Both the position numbers and the translations under genes were made by a program. Below are positions 1 through 11,850 of a stretch of DNA of 64,000 bases, piece by piece. Source of the DNA: Vandiemenella viatica (lineage: Eukaryota; Arthropoda; Insecta; Orthoptera; Morabidae); contig CM061914.1 of NCBI GenBank assembly GCA_031002005.1, positions 11,146,148 to 11,210,147 of the forward strand, in the 5' to 3' direction. Positions within the stretch are counted from its first letter, which is position 1, and each line of letters starts with the position of its first letter. A model generated the notes under the pieces. The model was not told the DNA's origin, ran no database searches, and saw only the letters and a list, made by a program, of their open reading frames with translations.

Positions 1-2872
1 AATTCTGAAAATGTAAAGCCAGTAGTAAGGGTGTTAATGGTAAACTGTAGAAGTATAATGAACAAAGTAATCGAATTTGCACGAACCACAAGTAATAATT
101 GGGGTAGAGAGTTGGTTAAAAGAAGACGTACTAGACAGTGAGGTTTTCCCTGATGGTTACAGTGTGTACCGCAGAGATAGAGGAGCAACTGGTGGAGGAA
201 TCTTCATACTAGTTAGCAAAAACTACCACAGTTAACTGGCGTTCATAGATCAAGACCATGAGTTACTTGGGGTAGATTTCTGGGGTAATAAAAAAGAAAA
301 AATCAGAGTGTTGGCTGTTTACCGCAGTGGAAGAATGACAGAAGAGGATGAGGCTCTAGGCGAGAAATTAAATTCATACTCAGATTTCAGAGGTGAGAAT
401 AGAATGATCATCATCGGAGGGGATTTAAATTTACCAGGTGTAAACTGGGAAGGGAATAAGATAAATAACGCAAGGGAACAAAGATTTGCAAATATCTTAA
501 TAAGGGAAGGAGGATTTACACAAGTGGTTGAGCAAAACACTAGGGGACCAAATATTTGGGATATATTTCTAAATAAGCCCGATGAAAACCTTTTGAGGTA
601 TCAAGTAACTGAAGGAATAAGTGATCATGAAGCAGTTCTGATGGATATTGGAGGATTCAGTAAACCAGCAGCCAAAATTGAAGGGGGAAATAGGTACAAT
701 TATAAAAAGGCACAGATTTCAAATTTGAAGAGATATTTCAGAGAACAATTCAGCAAATGGAAGGAAGGCTCAGGTACAGTAGACTCAAGGTGGGAAGAGT
801 TCAAGGAGATAATAAGAAAGGGGGAAGAAAAATGTATTCCAAAGCAGAAAATAAAGAGAAGTAGAGAACCTATGTACTATAATAGGGAAGTGAGGAGGTT
901 AAAGAGGTTGGTAAGAAAAGAACATAACAGAGTTAAGAGACAGCAGGGTAGTAGGGAATATTTAAAACAACTAAACAAGGACTTAATAACAGCAAAGAAA
1001 ATGGCTAAAGATGGGTTTATGAAAAGTATTGTCACTGCAGGAGGACCATTGACTGATGCATCTAGAAATTTCTATGGCTATATCAGGAAACTGAGGGGAA
1101 GGGAGGGTGTAGAGACACTTATAGATAAGGATGGAGAAGAAGTTACTGATGATTTGAAAAAGGCAGAGATTTTAAGTAACTGGTTCAGTGAAAGCATTAG
1201 GGACAATGAATCACAAACAGGAGGGTCTAATTCGGAGAACGAGCTTAACAAGACAATTAAAAATGACGATAGTAAAAAATTTGATATTCAACGTGAGGAA
1301 ATCATGAAGGAAATAAGAAAGCTGAAAAACAATAAAGGGGCAGGTGAAGATAATATTACTACAGATATCTTAAAGATAGCTGGATGTGACATTGTACCTT
1401 ATCTTGAAATATTATTTAAATTGAGTCTAGACACTTGCTGCTTACCACAGGACTGGAAAAGTGCAATAGTAGTACCGGTACATAAGGGAGAGGTGAGAAA
1501 TAGAGTTGAGAATTACAGGCCAATCAGTCTGACATCAGTGGTAGGTAAATTAATGGAAAGATTGATATGCAACCACATCAGAAAAATATGTGAGGAATGT
1601 AAGTGGTTTTCAAGCAGGCAACATGGATTCAGGCAAGGATATTCATGTGAATCTCAGTTGGTGGGATATATGCAAGATATTTCAGATGAAATGGACAAGG
1701 GAGGCCAAATTGATAGTGTAGCACTAGATCTGTCTAAGGCGTTTGACAGAGTAAGCCATAAAATGGTAGTAAATAAGGTAAAAACCATTGGAGTGGATAA
1801 AAAAGTCATTTGCTGGGTAGAAGAATTTTTAAAATGTAGAAAACAGAAAGTTAGGGTAGGAAATGTAGTATCAAAAGAAGTGGAAGTAAAAATGGGTGTG
1901 CCACAGGGTAGCGTATTGGGACCATTGCTATTGATTATTCTCATGATTGTTTACTATCTGAAATTAGATTGTTTGCAGATGACATAATGCTGTATAAAAG
2001 AATCAAAACGATAGAGGATTGTAAACAGTTGCAGGGTGATCTGGGCAGGATATCTAATTGGGTTGGTAAACATGGAATGAAGATAAATGCAAAGAAGAGT
2101 CAGCTTGTTAGATACACAAATAAAAAACAAGAGGTTAATTATGAATATAAGGTGGGGAAAGAATTGCTTGCTGAAGACTTGAAATGTAAATATCTTGGAA
2201 TTACTTTTGATAACAAACTTAACTGGGCAGGACACATGGGACAGGTGATAGGAAAAGGTTTCAAAGTTCTGCACTTGTTGGAGAGAGTGATGAGGGGATG
2301 TACGAGAGAAGTCAAGGAATCGGGTTACAAAACTTTGGTCAGACCATTGCTCGAATATGGTAGTGTAGTGTGGGACCCTCATTTCATGTATCAAATACAG
2401 GAGTTGGAGAGGGTGCAAAAAAGGGCTGCTAGATTTGTTTCTGGAAATTATCACAGAATGCAATCAGTGACGGATATAATAAAGGAGCTGGAATGGGATT
2501 CATTGCAAGACAGGAGGAGGATGAGGAGGGTCATGGGAGTGTACAGGGCATATACTGGTGATGAGGCATGGAAAGATATTGCAATAGGTATGAAAAGTAG
2601 TGCATGGAAGGGAAAAGATGACCATGACCACAAGCTGGCACTCGATTTCAGGCACAACGGTGTGGGAAGATTCTCTTTTTTAGGTAAGGGTGTCAGGGAT
2701 TGGAATGAGTTACCAAGAGAAATGATGAATAATTTACCGAAAACTTTTAAAGAATTTAAAGATAAAATTTGTAGAGGGCAAATGTAGGTAGGTGCAGGAT
2801 AGGGGGAAGATGGGTGTGTAGGGAAATTGCCACCGGAGCCTGTGCTCCATTGCAATTAAATTAAATTAAAAA
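1..2872 (+). mobile_element. CR1-like non-LTR retrotransposon (5' end outside window)
   Basis: The window opens inside a LINE. Positions 30-300 already translate in broken frames to the start of an AP-endonuclease (VLMVNCRSI, GVESWLKEDV, GGGIFILVS). Coding sequence then runs to 2787. The 3'UTR of about 85 bases ends in repeated ATTAA units, the short 3' tail repeats typical of CR1-type elements. The same 3' end recurs at 33,897-34,055 (+) and 14,750-15,350 (-), so this is a multi-copy family. At least one frameshift and an in-frame stop near 236 make this copy inactive. Confidence 0.9.
308..2787 (+). pseudogene. Frameshifted endonuclease-reverse transcriptase ORF2 of CR1-like LINE
   Basis: The first frame (308-1987, 559 codons) carries the second half of an AP-like endonuclease (GGDLNLPGVNW near residue 38, then GISDHEAVLMD near 104-114). 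It continues with a linker and the reverse transcriptase: NYRPISLTSVVGKLMERL, the catalytic LSKAFDRVSH block and GVPQGSVLGPLL. Just before the catalytic FADD box the frame is lost; the second frame (1969-2787) resumes with FADDIMLYKR and continues through the thumb to WNELPREM and a stop. A single-base indel in 1925-1970 would explain the break. Upstream endonuclease codons (30-300) are also broken. Known role of the family: target-primed reverse transcription of its own RNA. This copy should not encode active protein. Confidence 0.9.
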
Positions 2873-2943
2873 AAATAACAACAATGAGCAGTTTCCTTCA
2901 TAATATATATATATTGACAGCGATTGACTAATCACTAGAGTTC

Positions 2944-3817
2944 GGATCTTTAGGACCAAAAAATATAGAAATATGAAGGCAAATATGACTTTAAAAACGG
3001 GTATGACCTAAAAATTACAAAATATGACCAAACCTTTAAATTTATTACACATGAAAACATGCTCAGTTACACATCATTCATTTTATCTAGTAGTGTCGCT
3101 TTCACATAGACAGCATAATTTGCTCCCGTGCATTGGGAAATTAAATTTTAAATAAATTTGTTGAAGTAATTTTAATTTCACATAATTTACAGGAAAGAAC
3201 TCTTTCATTTGAACTAAGGTTCTCCTCTTCAAATTCCCTTACGTAACTTTGCACTTTCAGAAAATTTTGTTTTCGGCATGTTGGTACTCACTGATCCACT
3301 GCAGATTTAACACTGACTGATGATTATTTTCAAAAGTTTTCCATTGAGACATTGATTGACGCGGATCAACAGATGCATACCGCAGCTGCATTGTCGAGAT
3401 TAAAAGGCGGGTGGAACATTATCGTTTAGAGAGTGACAATAATGCATAACGTTAATTCTTGTCTGGTGAATTCTGACCTACTCAGTGAAAATTTGTTTGG
3501 TTTATCCTCCAATGTGTAATAGGAGTACCGTTCATGAATAATTATCTTAATTTCTTCTCATCTATATCTAGTGAATTCCCAGTACTGTCTATTAAAAAAT
3601 GACCAGATTTTTCCTCAAAATATGACCATAAATATTATAGTAATATGACCATAAATATTATAGTAATATGGCCAAAACTAGGAAAATGGCCTAAACAAGC
3701 ATTTATATGCCATATAAAATACATTTAAATACAATCAGAAACATTCAATCACTGTTCAATTCAGCATTACAGCTAAAAAAGCAGGCAATAAAAAATTATG
3801 ACTTGTCCTAAAGATCC
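2944..3817. mobile_element. Possible non-autonomous DNA transposon with 13-bp terminal inverted repeats
   Basis: GGATCTTTAGGAC at 2944-2956 is repeated inverted at 3805-3817 (gtcctaaagatcc). Inside, both ends carry several copies of AATATGACC-like motifs (2990-3035 and 3600-3670), as subterminal repeats of a DNA transposon would. No coding frame is seen. I could not find a clear target-site duplication, so the boundaries are tentative. Confidence 0.4.
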
Positions 3818-5540
3818 TGTAAGCTACCTTTCGCTCTATTTTCGATATCAGTCAAAATCCAGCGAAGTTTGGGGTTAACATCAGGACACGATACCATAGA
3901 TCAAATCGAAATAACAACACTTTAAGTTCAGAAAAGTAGATAAACAACACATAGCAAACACAAATAAGAAGTTTCTAGTAAAATATGAACCATTAACTTA
4001 CCTAAATGAGCGTAATCCATAATAATCCTGACGTAGAAAACACAGGTTTGCTTACACTACCACAACGCTAATCTTCCACTAAATTAAACACTGTAAAGCA
4101 CTTCAATAATTAGAATGTCACCAACTGAAATTAAATTCACTAATAACTCGCAGATCCAGACCGATTTAAAGTAGTAAATATGATTTTTAAAGCATCACCA
4201 TATGGAGTAAATTTCAATATTTAATTTTAGCACATCTAAGTAATTTCAGAGCTTTAAAAGTAAATGTAAACAAGTAAAATAATCACCCAGTCAATATTCT
4301 TTAAGTTTCCGATAACCATCAACTAATAAAAAGAAAGTATAAATAAATAAATGTACACTGGTGATGGCATTGTAGAAACGAACTTTTAAAATTCAATAAC
4401 TCACTAACTAACATATTTCACCGACTAAAAACTTTTCTAAAGTGCTTAAAGTAAATAAAGGTTTGATTTAAATTTAGTTTCAGGACACAACCAGCTTTAA
4501 ATAAAAAGCGAAATATTTGGTTGCACAACGGAAAACAGTAAAATTTAGAAATTCTATAACTTCTGATAGACTTAACCAATTTAAAAGATTTTTACACCTC
4601 TGGACTCGGCAGGAGCCGGGGAACATGTTGAAAATAATATTAACTTGAGATTTTGAAGCTTTGAGGTGAAGCATTTTTCACATGATGTATGATGACGTAG
4701 AATAGTACGCGATTCAAATATGCTTTTAAATTAACCAAACTTCAAAATTCATTTTCACTGGTCTGGAAAGGCTAAAAACAAAACCTAACACATCACTATA
4801 CTTGTCTCATTACGCTCTTTATCTTGTGAATTTCTGGTAGCACTCAGTTGAGGAAAACTTTTACAGATAGACTATTGTCTAGGTCAGTAGGTCACTTTGA
4901 CAAAAGGGCCTCGGCCGCCATGTTTTTACACAGTGGACTGAAGTATTTTGTCGGGATTTTTTCGTAGGATGTAGAGCTCTGCTAGATGAGTTCAACGAGA
5001 CCGGCTCAAGTGCACGGTGGTTGATGGGAAGATCGGCTTGATGGCATTATGGCCGACTGGCGCCATTTCTAAAATCGGCATGACCAACGTAACATTCTAA
5101 AACTTTCCGACATGTGTTCATCTTAGTTTTCAATTTCACTCGGGGTAGTGCGGTCTGTTCTGTTTCATGATTTGTAATCTTCGGCTAATGATTTTCTCCG
5201 GTTGCCATTGCTAACTGTGACTTTTGTAAATTCTGTGAAAATTTTTAAGAATATATAATTCAGTTATCTGGATTCAGACTTTCATTTCTTCTTTAGTACC
5301 TTTCTTACAGGAGGTGAATCTGTAAGTGGTGACTGTGGTCATTTTTACAGTTAGCATTCTACAAGGTTTAACACGGTTATAGAACTTTTTCCGAACTTTG
5401 ACAACTTTTGGATGACTTCAAGTTTAGGTGAAGAAGCAGATACCAGCCCCGATATCGCGCTTCGCCCTAACAATCCGAACCCTACTGATCACCAAGAAAG
5501 TTGGCATATACATTTATTTATTTATTTTTTATGGAGAAGG
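3818..5540. other. AT-rich non-coding stretch, nothing recognised
   Basis: No exon, transposon protein or clear repeat boundary was found here. A locally GC-richer patch at about 4,880-5,100 interrupts otherwise AT-rich sequence; it looks like an old insertion, but no terminal repeats were seen. It would lie in a CD36-gene intron if that gene extends upstream. Confidence 0.4.
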
Positions 5541-5544
5541 TTTC

Positions 5545-6230
5545 TGACCCAAAAAAAAAAAAACCACTCCCCTCTCCCCCTTTACACAAATTAATTTTTA
5601 TATAAACCTACATTTTTTTAATCAGATTTCGATTGAACTTTTCACACATATATACCTAAAACAAAGACAAAAATACTGTCAATATTTAGTTTGCACACAT
5701 TAGTTTTACAAAAACCCAATCCATCTCCCCCTCTCCACCCAGTAAATTATTGTCAATGTTCTTTCTACAAAGCTGTAGTTTCTATCCAATTTTAAAAGAA
5801 CTTACACACACATACTTGAAAAAAAAAAAAAAATCTTTCTACATTTGGTTTTCAAAAGGCCAACCACTCTCCTCCTTTACCCCCAACCCTTCTTAATTTC
5901 CAATGTTCTTTATTGAAACTCACAGTTTGTATCAGATTTCGATGGAACACTGCACACGTATACCTTAGAATGAAGAGAAACATATTGTCTACACGCCCTT
6001 TACAATATTTAATTTTGTTAATGTTCCTCATACAAAGCTACAGTTTTTATCTGATTTTGATGGAACGTTGCACTTGTATACTTTAAAACAAAGAGAAAAA
6101 TACTGCCCACATTAGTTTTACAAAAACTACTTCCCCCCTTTACACTCTTTAATATTGCAAATGTTCTTTACACATACCCACAGTTTTTATCCTATATCAA
6201 TAGAACTACAGAAGTTGTGATTAAGTTGAA
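5545..6230. repeat. Diverged tandem repeat, about five units of 118-164 bp
   Basis: A recurring block (C/T-rich run, 'gttctt...aca', 'cagtttttatc', then 'gatttcgatggaac') appears near 5,622, 5,786, 5,932, 6,050 and 6,190. Spacing is uneven because units carry indels. It is non-coding. Confidence 0.6.
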
Positions 6231-6234
6231 ATGC

Positions 6235-6920
6235 AGTCTGTACCAAAATGTAAACTAACATTCTGTATCATAGTATCCAGTTCACCCTGTTCTGGGAATT
6301 GTTAGGGGTACATTAATGTTTAGTTTACTTCTGGAAATGGCTTGTGCCAAATTATTGAAACTTGGTACACATGACTCACATCAGAAATATAAAAATAGTG
6401 TATGGGTAAATCAGTACCAAATAGACTGGGAAACACTGCATCCTCTGCTAGTTAATTATATATCTCCACTACAATTAGAGAAAAATTACTAAGTAAGGCA
6501 GCAAAATAAGTGATAGTATAGCACTATGGTTCTTGCAGTGTGAATTAAAGTGTCTTAAGCCCATCGTGTGTCTAGTGAGTTATCATCAATAATTAATTCC
6601 TTCAGAGTCACGTCAGATTATTCATTTTTTAATAATATGTTACTATTTGACACACACATAATAACATTTTGTAGTGTTAATTGTATGAATAAAATGTTTG
6701 TCACAAATTTAAATCTGCTGCAATGGAAACCAGAGGTTTAGCTTCCTTAAAGGCTGTGTCTGCAATATAAAATTTTATTTTTCATTTGATAGTTGTCTTG
6801 AAGTAATTTGAACAACAATCACACTCTAGAGAATATAGGCTATACCTGATAGTAGATTCGTATTTCATTATTAGTGAGTCTCATAAATAGATTTAAATGA
6901 TGTATATAGTTTTAACTGAG
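6235..6920. other. Non-coding, nothing recognised
   Basis: AT-rich sequence without an exon signature, RNA gene or transposon coding sequence that I can support. Confidence 0.3.
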
Positions 6921-6924
6921 CAAG

Positions 6925-7105
6925 GCTGGTGAGCATCCTCGACCGGCCATCCTGATTTAGGTATCCCGTGGTTACCTCTAATCGCTTCAGGTGAATACTG
7001 GGGTGGTTCCTTTAAAAGGCTATGCCTGAATTCTTTTTCATTCCTTGCCCCAGACCTTTCCCACCTCGTATGACCTCAACATCAATGAGGCTTAAAGTCA
7101 TAAAA
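6925..7105 (+). mobile_element. SINE, family B body
   Basis: The stretch with 'ggtggttcctttaaaaggc', 'ttccttgcccca', and 'tgacctcaacatcaatgagg' matches, in the opposite orientation, the body of the SINE at 34,908-35,165. The tRNA-like head is poorly preserved here. It is an old copy. Confidence 0.6.
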
Positions 7106-7403
7106 ATATTATAAAATTTTAACCTCTAAGAAACGAGCAAACTCTACAGGTTTAACGTTACATTGGAATAGAAATAAAATATAAATTTATATCCACTCAT
7201 ATCTGTTCAAATGCATTAAATTTAGATGACTTCCATGGTGCTCGCTATTTCAGTTAGTTTTTATTACTGTCCCCCCACATCAAAAGAAAGAAATTCTGTC
7301 GCTGTAAGTGAGCGTCAGCTGTGAGGGTTTTCAACCCTAAATATTATAACAGCTCAGCCTTAGTATTGAAACAAACATTTTGATTTAGCAATATCCATTA
7401 ATA

Positions 7404-7485
7404 GGTGGACTTATACCCATGAACAGGTGGACCTATATCCATGAGTAGGTGGACCTATATCCATGAACAGGTGGACCTATATTTT
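7404..7485. repeat. 22-bp tandem repeat, about 3.7 copies
   Basis: The unit GGTGGACCTATATCCATGAA plus two bases repeats with only a few substitutions. It lies about 130 bp upstream of a CD36 exon acceptor. Confidence 0.85.
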
Positions 7486-7615
7486 CATAGCAAACACATC
7501 CGCTATTTTTATTCACAAGCTATCTCTGCTCCCATTTGGCAAATTTTATAGAAATAAAATTATTTTAAATGTATATGAAACCATAAACATATGTTCAATC
7601 CAATCTTAATTTCAG

Positions 7616-7766
7616 GTGGCTGGAGGGATCCCAACACTGAGATTCGAAATTCCAAAGGATGTGTTTAAGTCACCTTCAGACCCACTGGAAAGTGCTTGCT
7701 TCTGCCATCCCACAGCAGAGTTCTGTTCACCGTCTGGTGTATTCAACGTGTCACCTTGTACATTTG
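7616..7766 (+). CDS. CD36-family scavenger receptor, internal exon (first seen here)
   Basis: A 151-bp exon with acceptor ttcag at 7611-7615 and donor GTGAGT from 7767. It reads VAGGIPTLRFEIPKDVF, then a run with five cysteines including CFC, and SPCTFG before the donor. This matches the cysteine-rich part of the CD36/SCARB1/SNMP ectodomain, where a CxC pair and following cysteines form conserved disulfides. The exon ends with one base of a glycine codon completed by the next exon at 11,448 (G-A-P-V-F). CD36 proteins are two-pass membrane glycoproteins that bind lipids, lipoproteins or apoptotic cells at the surface or in endosomes. Upstream exons (more than half of a roughly 500-residue protein) are not visible in the window. 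Which family member this is (SCARB1-like, emp, croquemort) cannot be settled from the fragment. Confidence 0.93.
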
Positions 7767-7867
7767 GTGAGTATAATAACTTATTAGTCAAGAATAAAAT
7801 TACTCTAGTGTAACTGTATTGCCACTTATCTGAAATGTTCTTTTATTTGTGCATCCAAAAATATCCT

Positions 7868-8034
7868 GAGCAGTCTGGCAGCTCAGTGGTTAAGGCACTT
7901 GCTTTCTATAAGTTTGTGGGCCAGTCCCAGGTTCAAATCCCGATGGGACTGGAACTTTAATAGATTTGTTTGATCTCTTGAGCTGCACCAGGACGTTCCA
8001 CGATTAGGATTCCACATTAAACTGTAGCTACATC
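7868..8034 (+). mobile_element. SINE (family A), 5' part, split by a LINE insertion
   Basis: tRNA-like head: box A-like TGGCAGCTCAGTGGTTAAGG and box B-like GGTTCAAATCCCGATG. The body 'ttccacgattaggattccac' follows. The closely similar SINE at 29,255-29,515 shows what should come next; that remainder is found at about 8,878-8,950, beyond a LINE and MITE insertion. Confidence 0.8.
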
Positions 8035-8877
8035 TACAGGGTGTCCAGAAAAGGACTCCCTGATTTCAAAATTAAATATCTCGAAAACAAAGATCGATAG
8101 AGGAATGCAGTAAACGGTATGTTTATCGTGACAGCTGTAAGAAGTGTATACAGCAGTTTGAAATAATAGTTACAAAAGCTGCTAACAGATGGCGCTGTAA
8201 TCGCAATATGTAATGCCTAAATAGTGATCCGAAGCTCAGGGCGATCAGTTCCACCATTGAAACGTGAAAGGAGGTTGAAAACATTGTGATGTGATTGATT
8301 GCAAAGATTGTTTTCATACGATTATTTCACTTATGTATGCTGATATGAGCTGTACAGCGTACAGCACCATCTGTTAGCAGCTTTTGTAACTATTATTTCA
8401 CACTGCTGTATACACTTCTTACAGCTGTCACAATAAACATACCGTTTACTGCATTCCTCTATCGATCTTTGTTTTCGAGATATATAATTCCTTTTCTGGA
8501 CACCCTGTACATCTGTACTCTGCAATTCACAAATACTGTGGGTGGCAGAGGGTGCTAAGCACCAATCCTAATTCAGTTCATTCCAATTCCGAACAGAATG
8601 AGGAAAGAAATAATACATAAAAGCATCAGTATGGCATCTTATTTTTGTAATCTTATCCCTCCTGTCATTGTGACCTAAATACGTTGGTGGAAGTATTTCA
8701 TTGTACTCATAAATAAAAGAATTTCGCATATTCTCCAATAAATTCAAATGAAAATGACATTGTCTGTCTGCTAAACAATCCCAGTCCAATTTATGTATCA
8801 ATTCTTTGACACTTGTAAGGACCGTAACTAGCCGTTACAAATCAAGTGACTCTCTCTGTACTTTCTTCCAGAGGAAA
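8018..8877 (-). mobile_element. 5'-truncated L2/CR1-like LINE 3' end inserted in a SINE
   Basis: On the minus strand 8,801-8,568 encodes the C-terminal region of the reverse transcriptase ORF (LDWDCLADRQCHFHLNLL, then LPPTYLGHNDRRDKI, then FFPHSVRNWNELN). This is homologous to the end of the LINE at 20,100-24,480. Its 3' tail ('actctgcaatt...tgggtggcagag...' read on plus) is also shared. The tail is interrupted by a MITE at 8,037-8,507, leaving a few tail bases at 8,024-8,036. The 5' limit near 8,877 is set by return of SINE sequence. Confidence 0.8.
8037..8507. mobile_element. 471-bp palindromic MITE
   Basis: Terminal inverted repeats of about 150-165 bp begin CAGGGTGTCCAGAAAAGGA at both ends and are nearly identical over the recognisable length. 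A TA dinucleotide flanks each end (8,035-8,036 and 8,508-8,509), which fits TA-targeting transposons such as the Tc1/mariner superfamily. There is no coding capacity. The high arm similarity suggests a fairly young insertion. Confidence 0.85.
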
Positions 8878-8950
8878 CTACGACACAGTGGGTTAGTACG
8901 CCTCCTTCAGATGGATCCAAACCCCTTCAGATTGTGGACTAAGTTAGTTA
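8878..8950 (+). mobile_element. SINE (family A), 3' part displaced by insertion
   Basis: 'cagaggaaa', 'gacacagtgggttagta', 'cttcagatggatccaa' and 'gttagtt' match the 3' part of the intact SINE at 29,255-29,515 and continue where the head at 7,868-8,034 stops. Confidence 0.75.
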
Positions 8951-9282
8951 AGACATAAATATACAATATCCTTGTAAATTTTCATACAGAGTACAAGTCT
9001 CATAAATATCGACTCAGAAATTATTTTAAAGTCTTTCATTATCCTGCTCACTTTCTCTAATGCTACAATTTCTTCTTTTTCAGTAAATTTTAAAAGAGTC
9101 TTTGTAAAACATAAAAAATATATTTTTAATTCTTGATTCATTGTCAGATGTCTCTGACATAGTAAATTTCACACTAAAAATTTTTGTATTTTGGTAATAT
9201 AGTTTTCTCTGCCTTCTACTGAGAAAACTACCTCTTCCATAATTAGATAACCATGACAATTAAACAGTCATTAAGCATTAAA

Positions 9283-9532
9283 ATAAGATAGGATAGGGAA
9301 AAATAACCCATCACTTGCCACAGAAGAAAGCATGAGGTCCTGACGAGTACAAAAAAAAAAAAAAAAAAAAAAAAATACATTTAGGAGATGAGACATATGC
9401 CAGGTGGAAGATTACACGAATATGGCTACAAACTGAAATATTGTTAAGTGTTTTGTTTTGTGTGTGTTTGTCTGGCCCTCCTGCCTTCGTCTGTGATAAG
9501 CAACAGGTTATTTTTCCCTACCTTATCCTATT
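9283..9532. mobile_element. Foldback element (AGATAGGATAGGGAAAA family)
   Basis: The start AAGATAGGATAGGGAAAAAT and 'acccatcacttgccacag' return inverted at 9,475-9,532 ('gccttcgtctgtgataag...ttttccctaccttatcct'). The spacer contains a 27-base poly-A run. Relatives occur at 28,870-29,085, 31,245-31,310, 59,398-59,565, 60,180-60,375 and 61,915-62,050. Confidence 0.7.
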
Positions 9533-9534
9533 TT

Positions 9535-11440
9535 TTCAAATTTGTTTATTGTTACACTACTATTGCTAACTTAATTACACATGAATTTTCATTATTAATA
9601 AAAATAATAAAGAAGATAGCTGCTACTTAAATCTAAAACTAAAAATAAAATCCGATTGGATATGAAACTTCTGTTGTTCTCTGCTGAATTCCTTTAAATG
9701 AAGTGACAGAGCCTGGTGGCAAGTAGTAACAGTTCATGGGCCGCGTGGCTCACTTAAAATATTATGCCACACAGGAGACTGATCAACAGTCAAACATGAC
9801 AATTGAATGCAATCCAACACTTTAATGTAGGACACGCTACGTTAGATATCAGAAGGTTGCAGCTACCTAACTGTCCACTATGCAGTCAGTTTCTCACACT
9901 CCGGGTTCGCATTGTGATCCGAGAATAAACTACGCACCACAACAAAATCCCTGCTAGCCGGTGAGCGCCATGACGGCTACACTCTATTGCCCTGCAATCT
10001 AGTGGCTGGTTCGTCGCGATTCTAACACCCGTGCTGCCAAATGCTGGGCGCTGCATAGTGGTTTTGCCACAAGTTGATTCCTCCATTTGAGACTTACGGA
10101 TTCAATTCTCAGTCCTACTACCCAGATTTTAATTTTGGGATGGTTTCCTGAAATAACTCAAGGAAAATTATTCAGTCATAAAGGGAATTTCTTTTTTGTT
10201 TCCTGTCAGTTATCCTAAATAGGTTCTACTTATCTGATTGTTGATAAGGCATACTGGTAGTGCTAAAATATGAATTACTGTAAAAATGAAATTATCTGGC
10301 ATTGATACACCATCAAGAATGTGGATCATTGTGTCACAAGTGTATATGTGAGCGCTGATATTCTAACAATTTACGGCCGAGTTGCCCAGCATTCTTAACG
10401 TTGTACGATAAGAATAGGTATGTGGTATTGCGTTAACCATTAATACACTGTACCAGGTGTACTAGCAAATGAAATAATTTCATATACAGGATGGGCATAG
10501 CTATAGTAGACATCTCAGATTAATGCATAGATCTTACAGCACTGCTTCAACCAGTTCAGATATGGAGATACAGAAACCCGTCTGAGCACATTATAATGAA
10601 AAACAGCATGAAACAGCTGACAGTATGGTTCAGAAAAATCGCTGACTGATTACTGATTACATCAACTTACAACACATGTCAAAAAAACTGTTACAATATT
10701 TGCTCACAGAGGATGCCACTAGACTTTACCAGTAGATGAAAAGTTCCATTTTTTAATGAGATTGAAATTTTCATTTATAACTTTCATTGAATAACTAATT
10801 TCCTTTCACACCCTAATCTTTTTATATTTAGTACAGTGCTCTGTTTATATCATCCTTTATAGAACATGCATTGTTCTTATAAGTTGCCCCACTACTACAA
10901 ACAGTCGCCATTTTCGATATAGTTATAACTCCGTTTATTATCTTACTGTCATTGGCTAGCAGTGGATTACAATAAGTGTTGTTACCTACCAGTGAATGGT
11001 GCGTTTTATGTTCTGTGTAATTAATAGTGTTTTGATAGTTAATTATTTAGTTACTGAACAGACATTGGGGTTTATTGCTGCATTTTGCTAAATGGTTATA
11101 AAAAAAAAAAAAAAACTACATAAACAATTGTAATGAAGATGGTTGGTTTGTGAGGTCCATTACATGAACCTGATACCTTTATATTTCCTCAGTCCATTAT
11201 GGTAGCATTTCAATGCACAAAGGCAAACTACTTGGTCAGTATAGAACTGACAGTGGTTTCTGCAGCTTGATATAATCTATCGTTAATTCCATAGATGTTA
11301 ATTACACGCCACAAATTGCTTAACCATTGCTGCTTTAGATAACAACATGACTTATGTTAGTTTATCCTGGTAAATAATTAATTTCTTTGATTTTTGTACT
11401 CAATGCTTGAATTTATATAATTCAAACTTTATTAAATGAT
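9535..11440. other. CD36 intron, no further feature supported
   Basis: Contains a GC-richer patch (about 9,700-10,085) and AT-rich intron sequence. No exon, RNA gene or transposon protein was recognised. A 16-base poly-A run sits at 11,100. Confidence 0.4.
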
Positions 11441-11447
11441 TTTTCAG

Positions 11448-11566
11448 GTGCTCCAGTTTTCTTATCATTCCCACATTTCTACCTCGGTGATTCAAGTTTG
11501 AGGGAGGCAGTGGAAGGTCTGGAACCAAATGAAAAACTTCATGAATCATACATTGATATCTACCCT
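11448..11566 (+). CDS. CD36-family scavenger receptor, exon 2 of 4 seen
   Basis: A 119-bp exon between acceptor ttttcag (11,441-11,447) and donor GTAAGT. It enters in the phase left by the 7,616 exon and reads APVFLSFPHFYLGDSSLRE, then AVEGLEPNEKLHESYIDIYP. The block G-A/T-P-V/L-F-x-S-x-PHFYLGD and the following GL-P-N-E-x-H-x-x-Y-x-x-I/L-x-P are hallmark CD36-family sequence, corresponding to the stretch just after the cysteine-rich region. The exon ends in phase 0. Confidence 0.96.
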
Positions 11567-11721
11567 GTAAGTGTACATGAAGCAATTGAAAACAAATAAA
11601 ATATGTTATATCAACAATGCAATTATTCTACAAATTTATATGTAAATATATTAATTAAGCAAGCCATAGATAAAACAAGCAGCTCATTATTTATTTCTTA
11701 AAAAAATATTTTTCTGTGCAG

Positions 11722-11850
11722 AAAATGGGTGTTCCTCTCTCAGGATGGTTCAGGATACAGGTCAATATAATGGTAAGGACTTCACAATATATCCAGATCA
11801 TCCACACTTTCAAGGACAAAGTAATCCTGCCTGTTGCTTGGTTTGAAATG
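11722..11850 (+). CDS. CD36-family scavenger receptor, exon 3 of 4 seen
   Basis: A 129-bp phase-0 exon after a short 155-bp intron (acceptor tttctgtgcag, donor GTAAGT). It reads KMGVPLSGWFRIQVNIMVRT, then FKDKVILPVAWFEM. In the family this segment is G-x-P-L/M-x-x-x-R-x-Q-x-N followed by the membrane-proximal I/L-x-P-x-x-W-x-E strand, which matches residue by residue. It splices in frame to the last exon at 17,235. Confidence 0.96.

Noticed and set aside
5412..5594. 60-codon plus-strand ORF
   Set aside because: Half of it is encoded by T/A-rich low-complexity and tandem-repeat sequence; no family resemblance.
7404..7485. CRISPR-like array
   Set aside because: Repeats are directly adjacent with no spacers, and the genome is eukaryotic.
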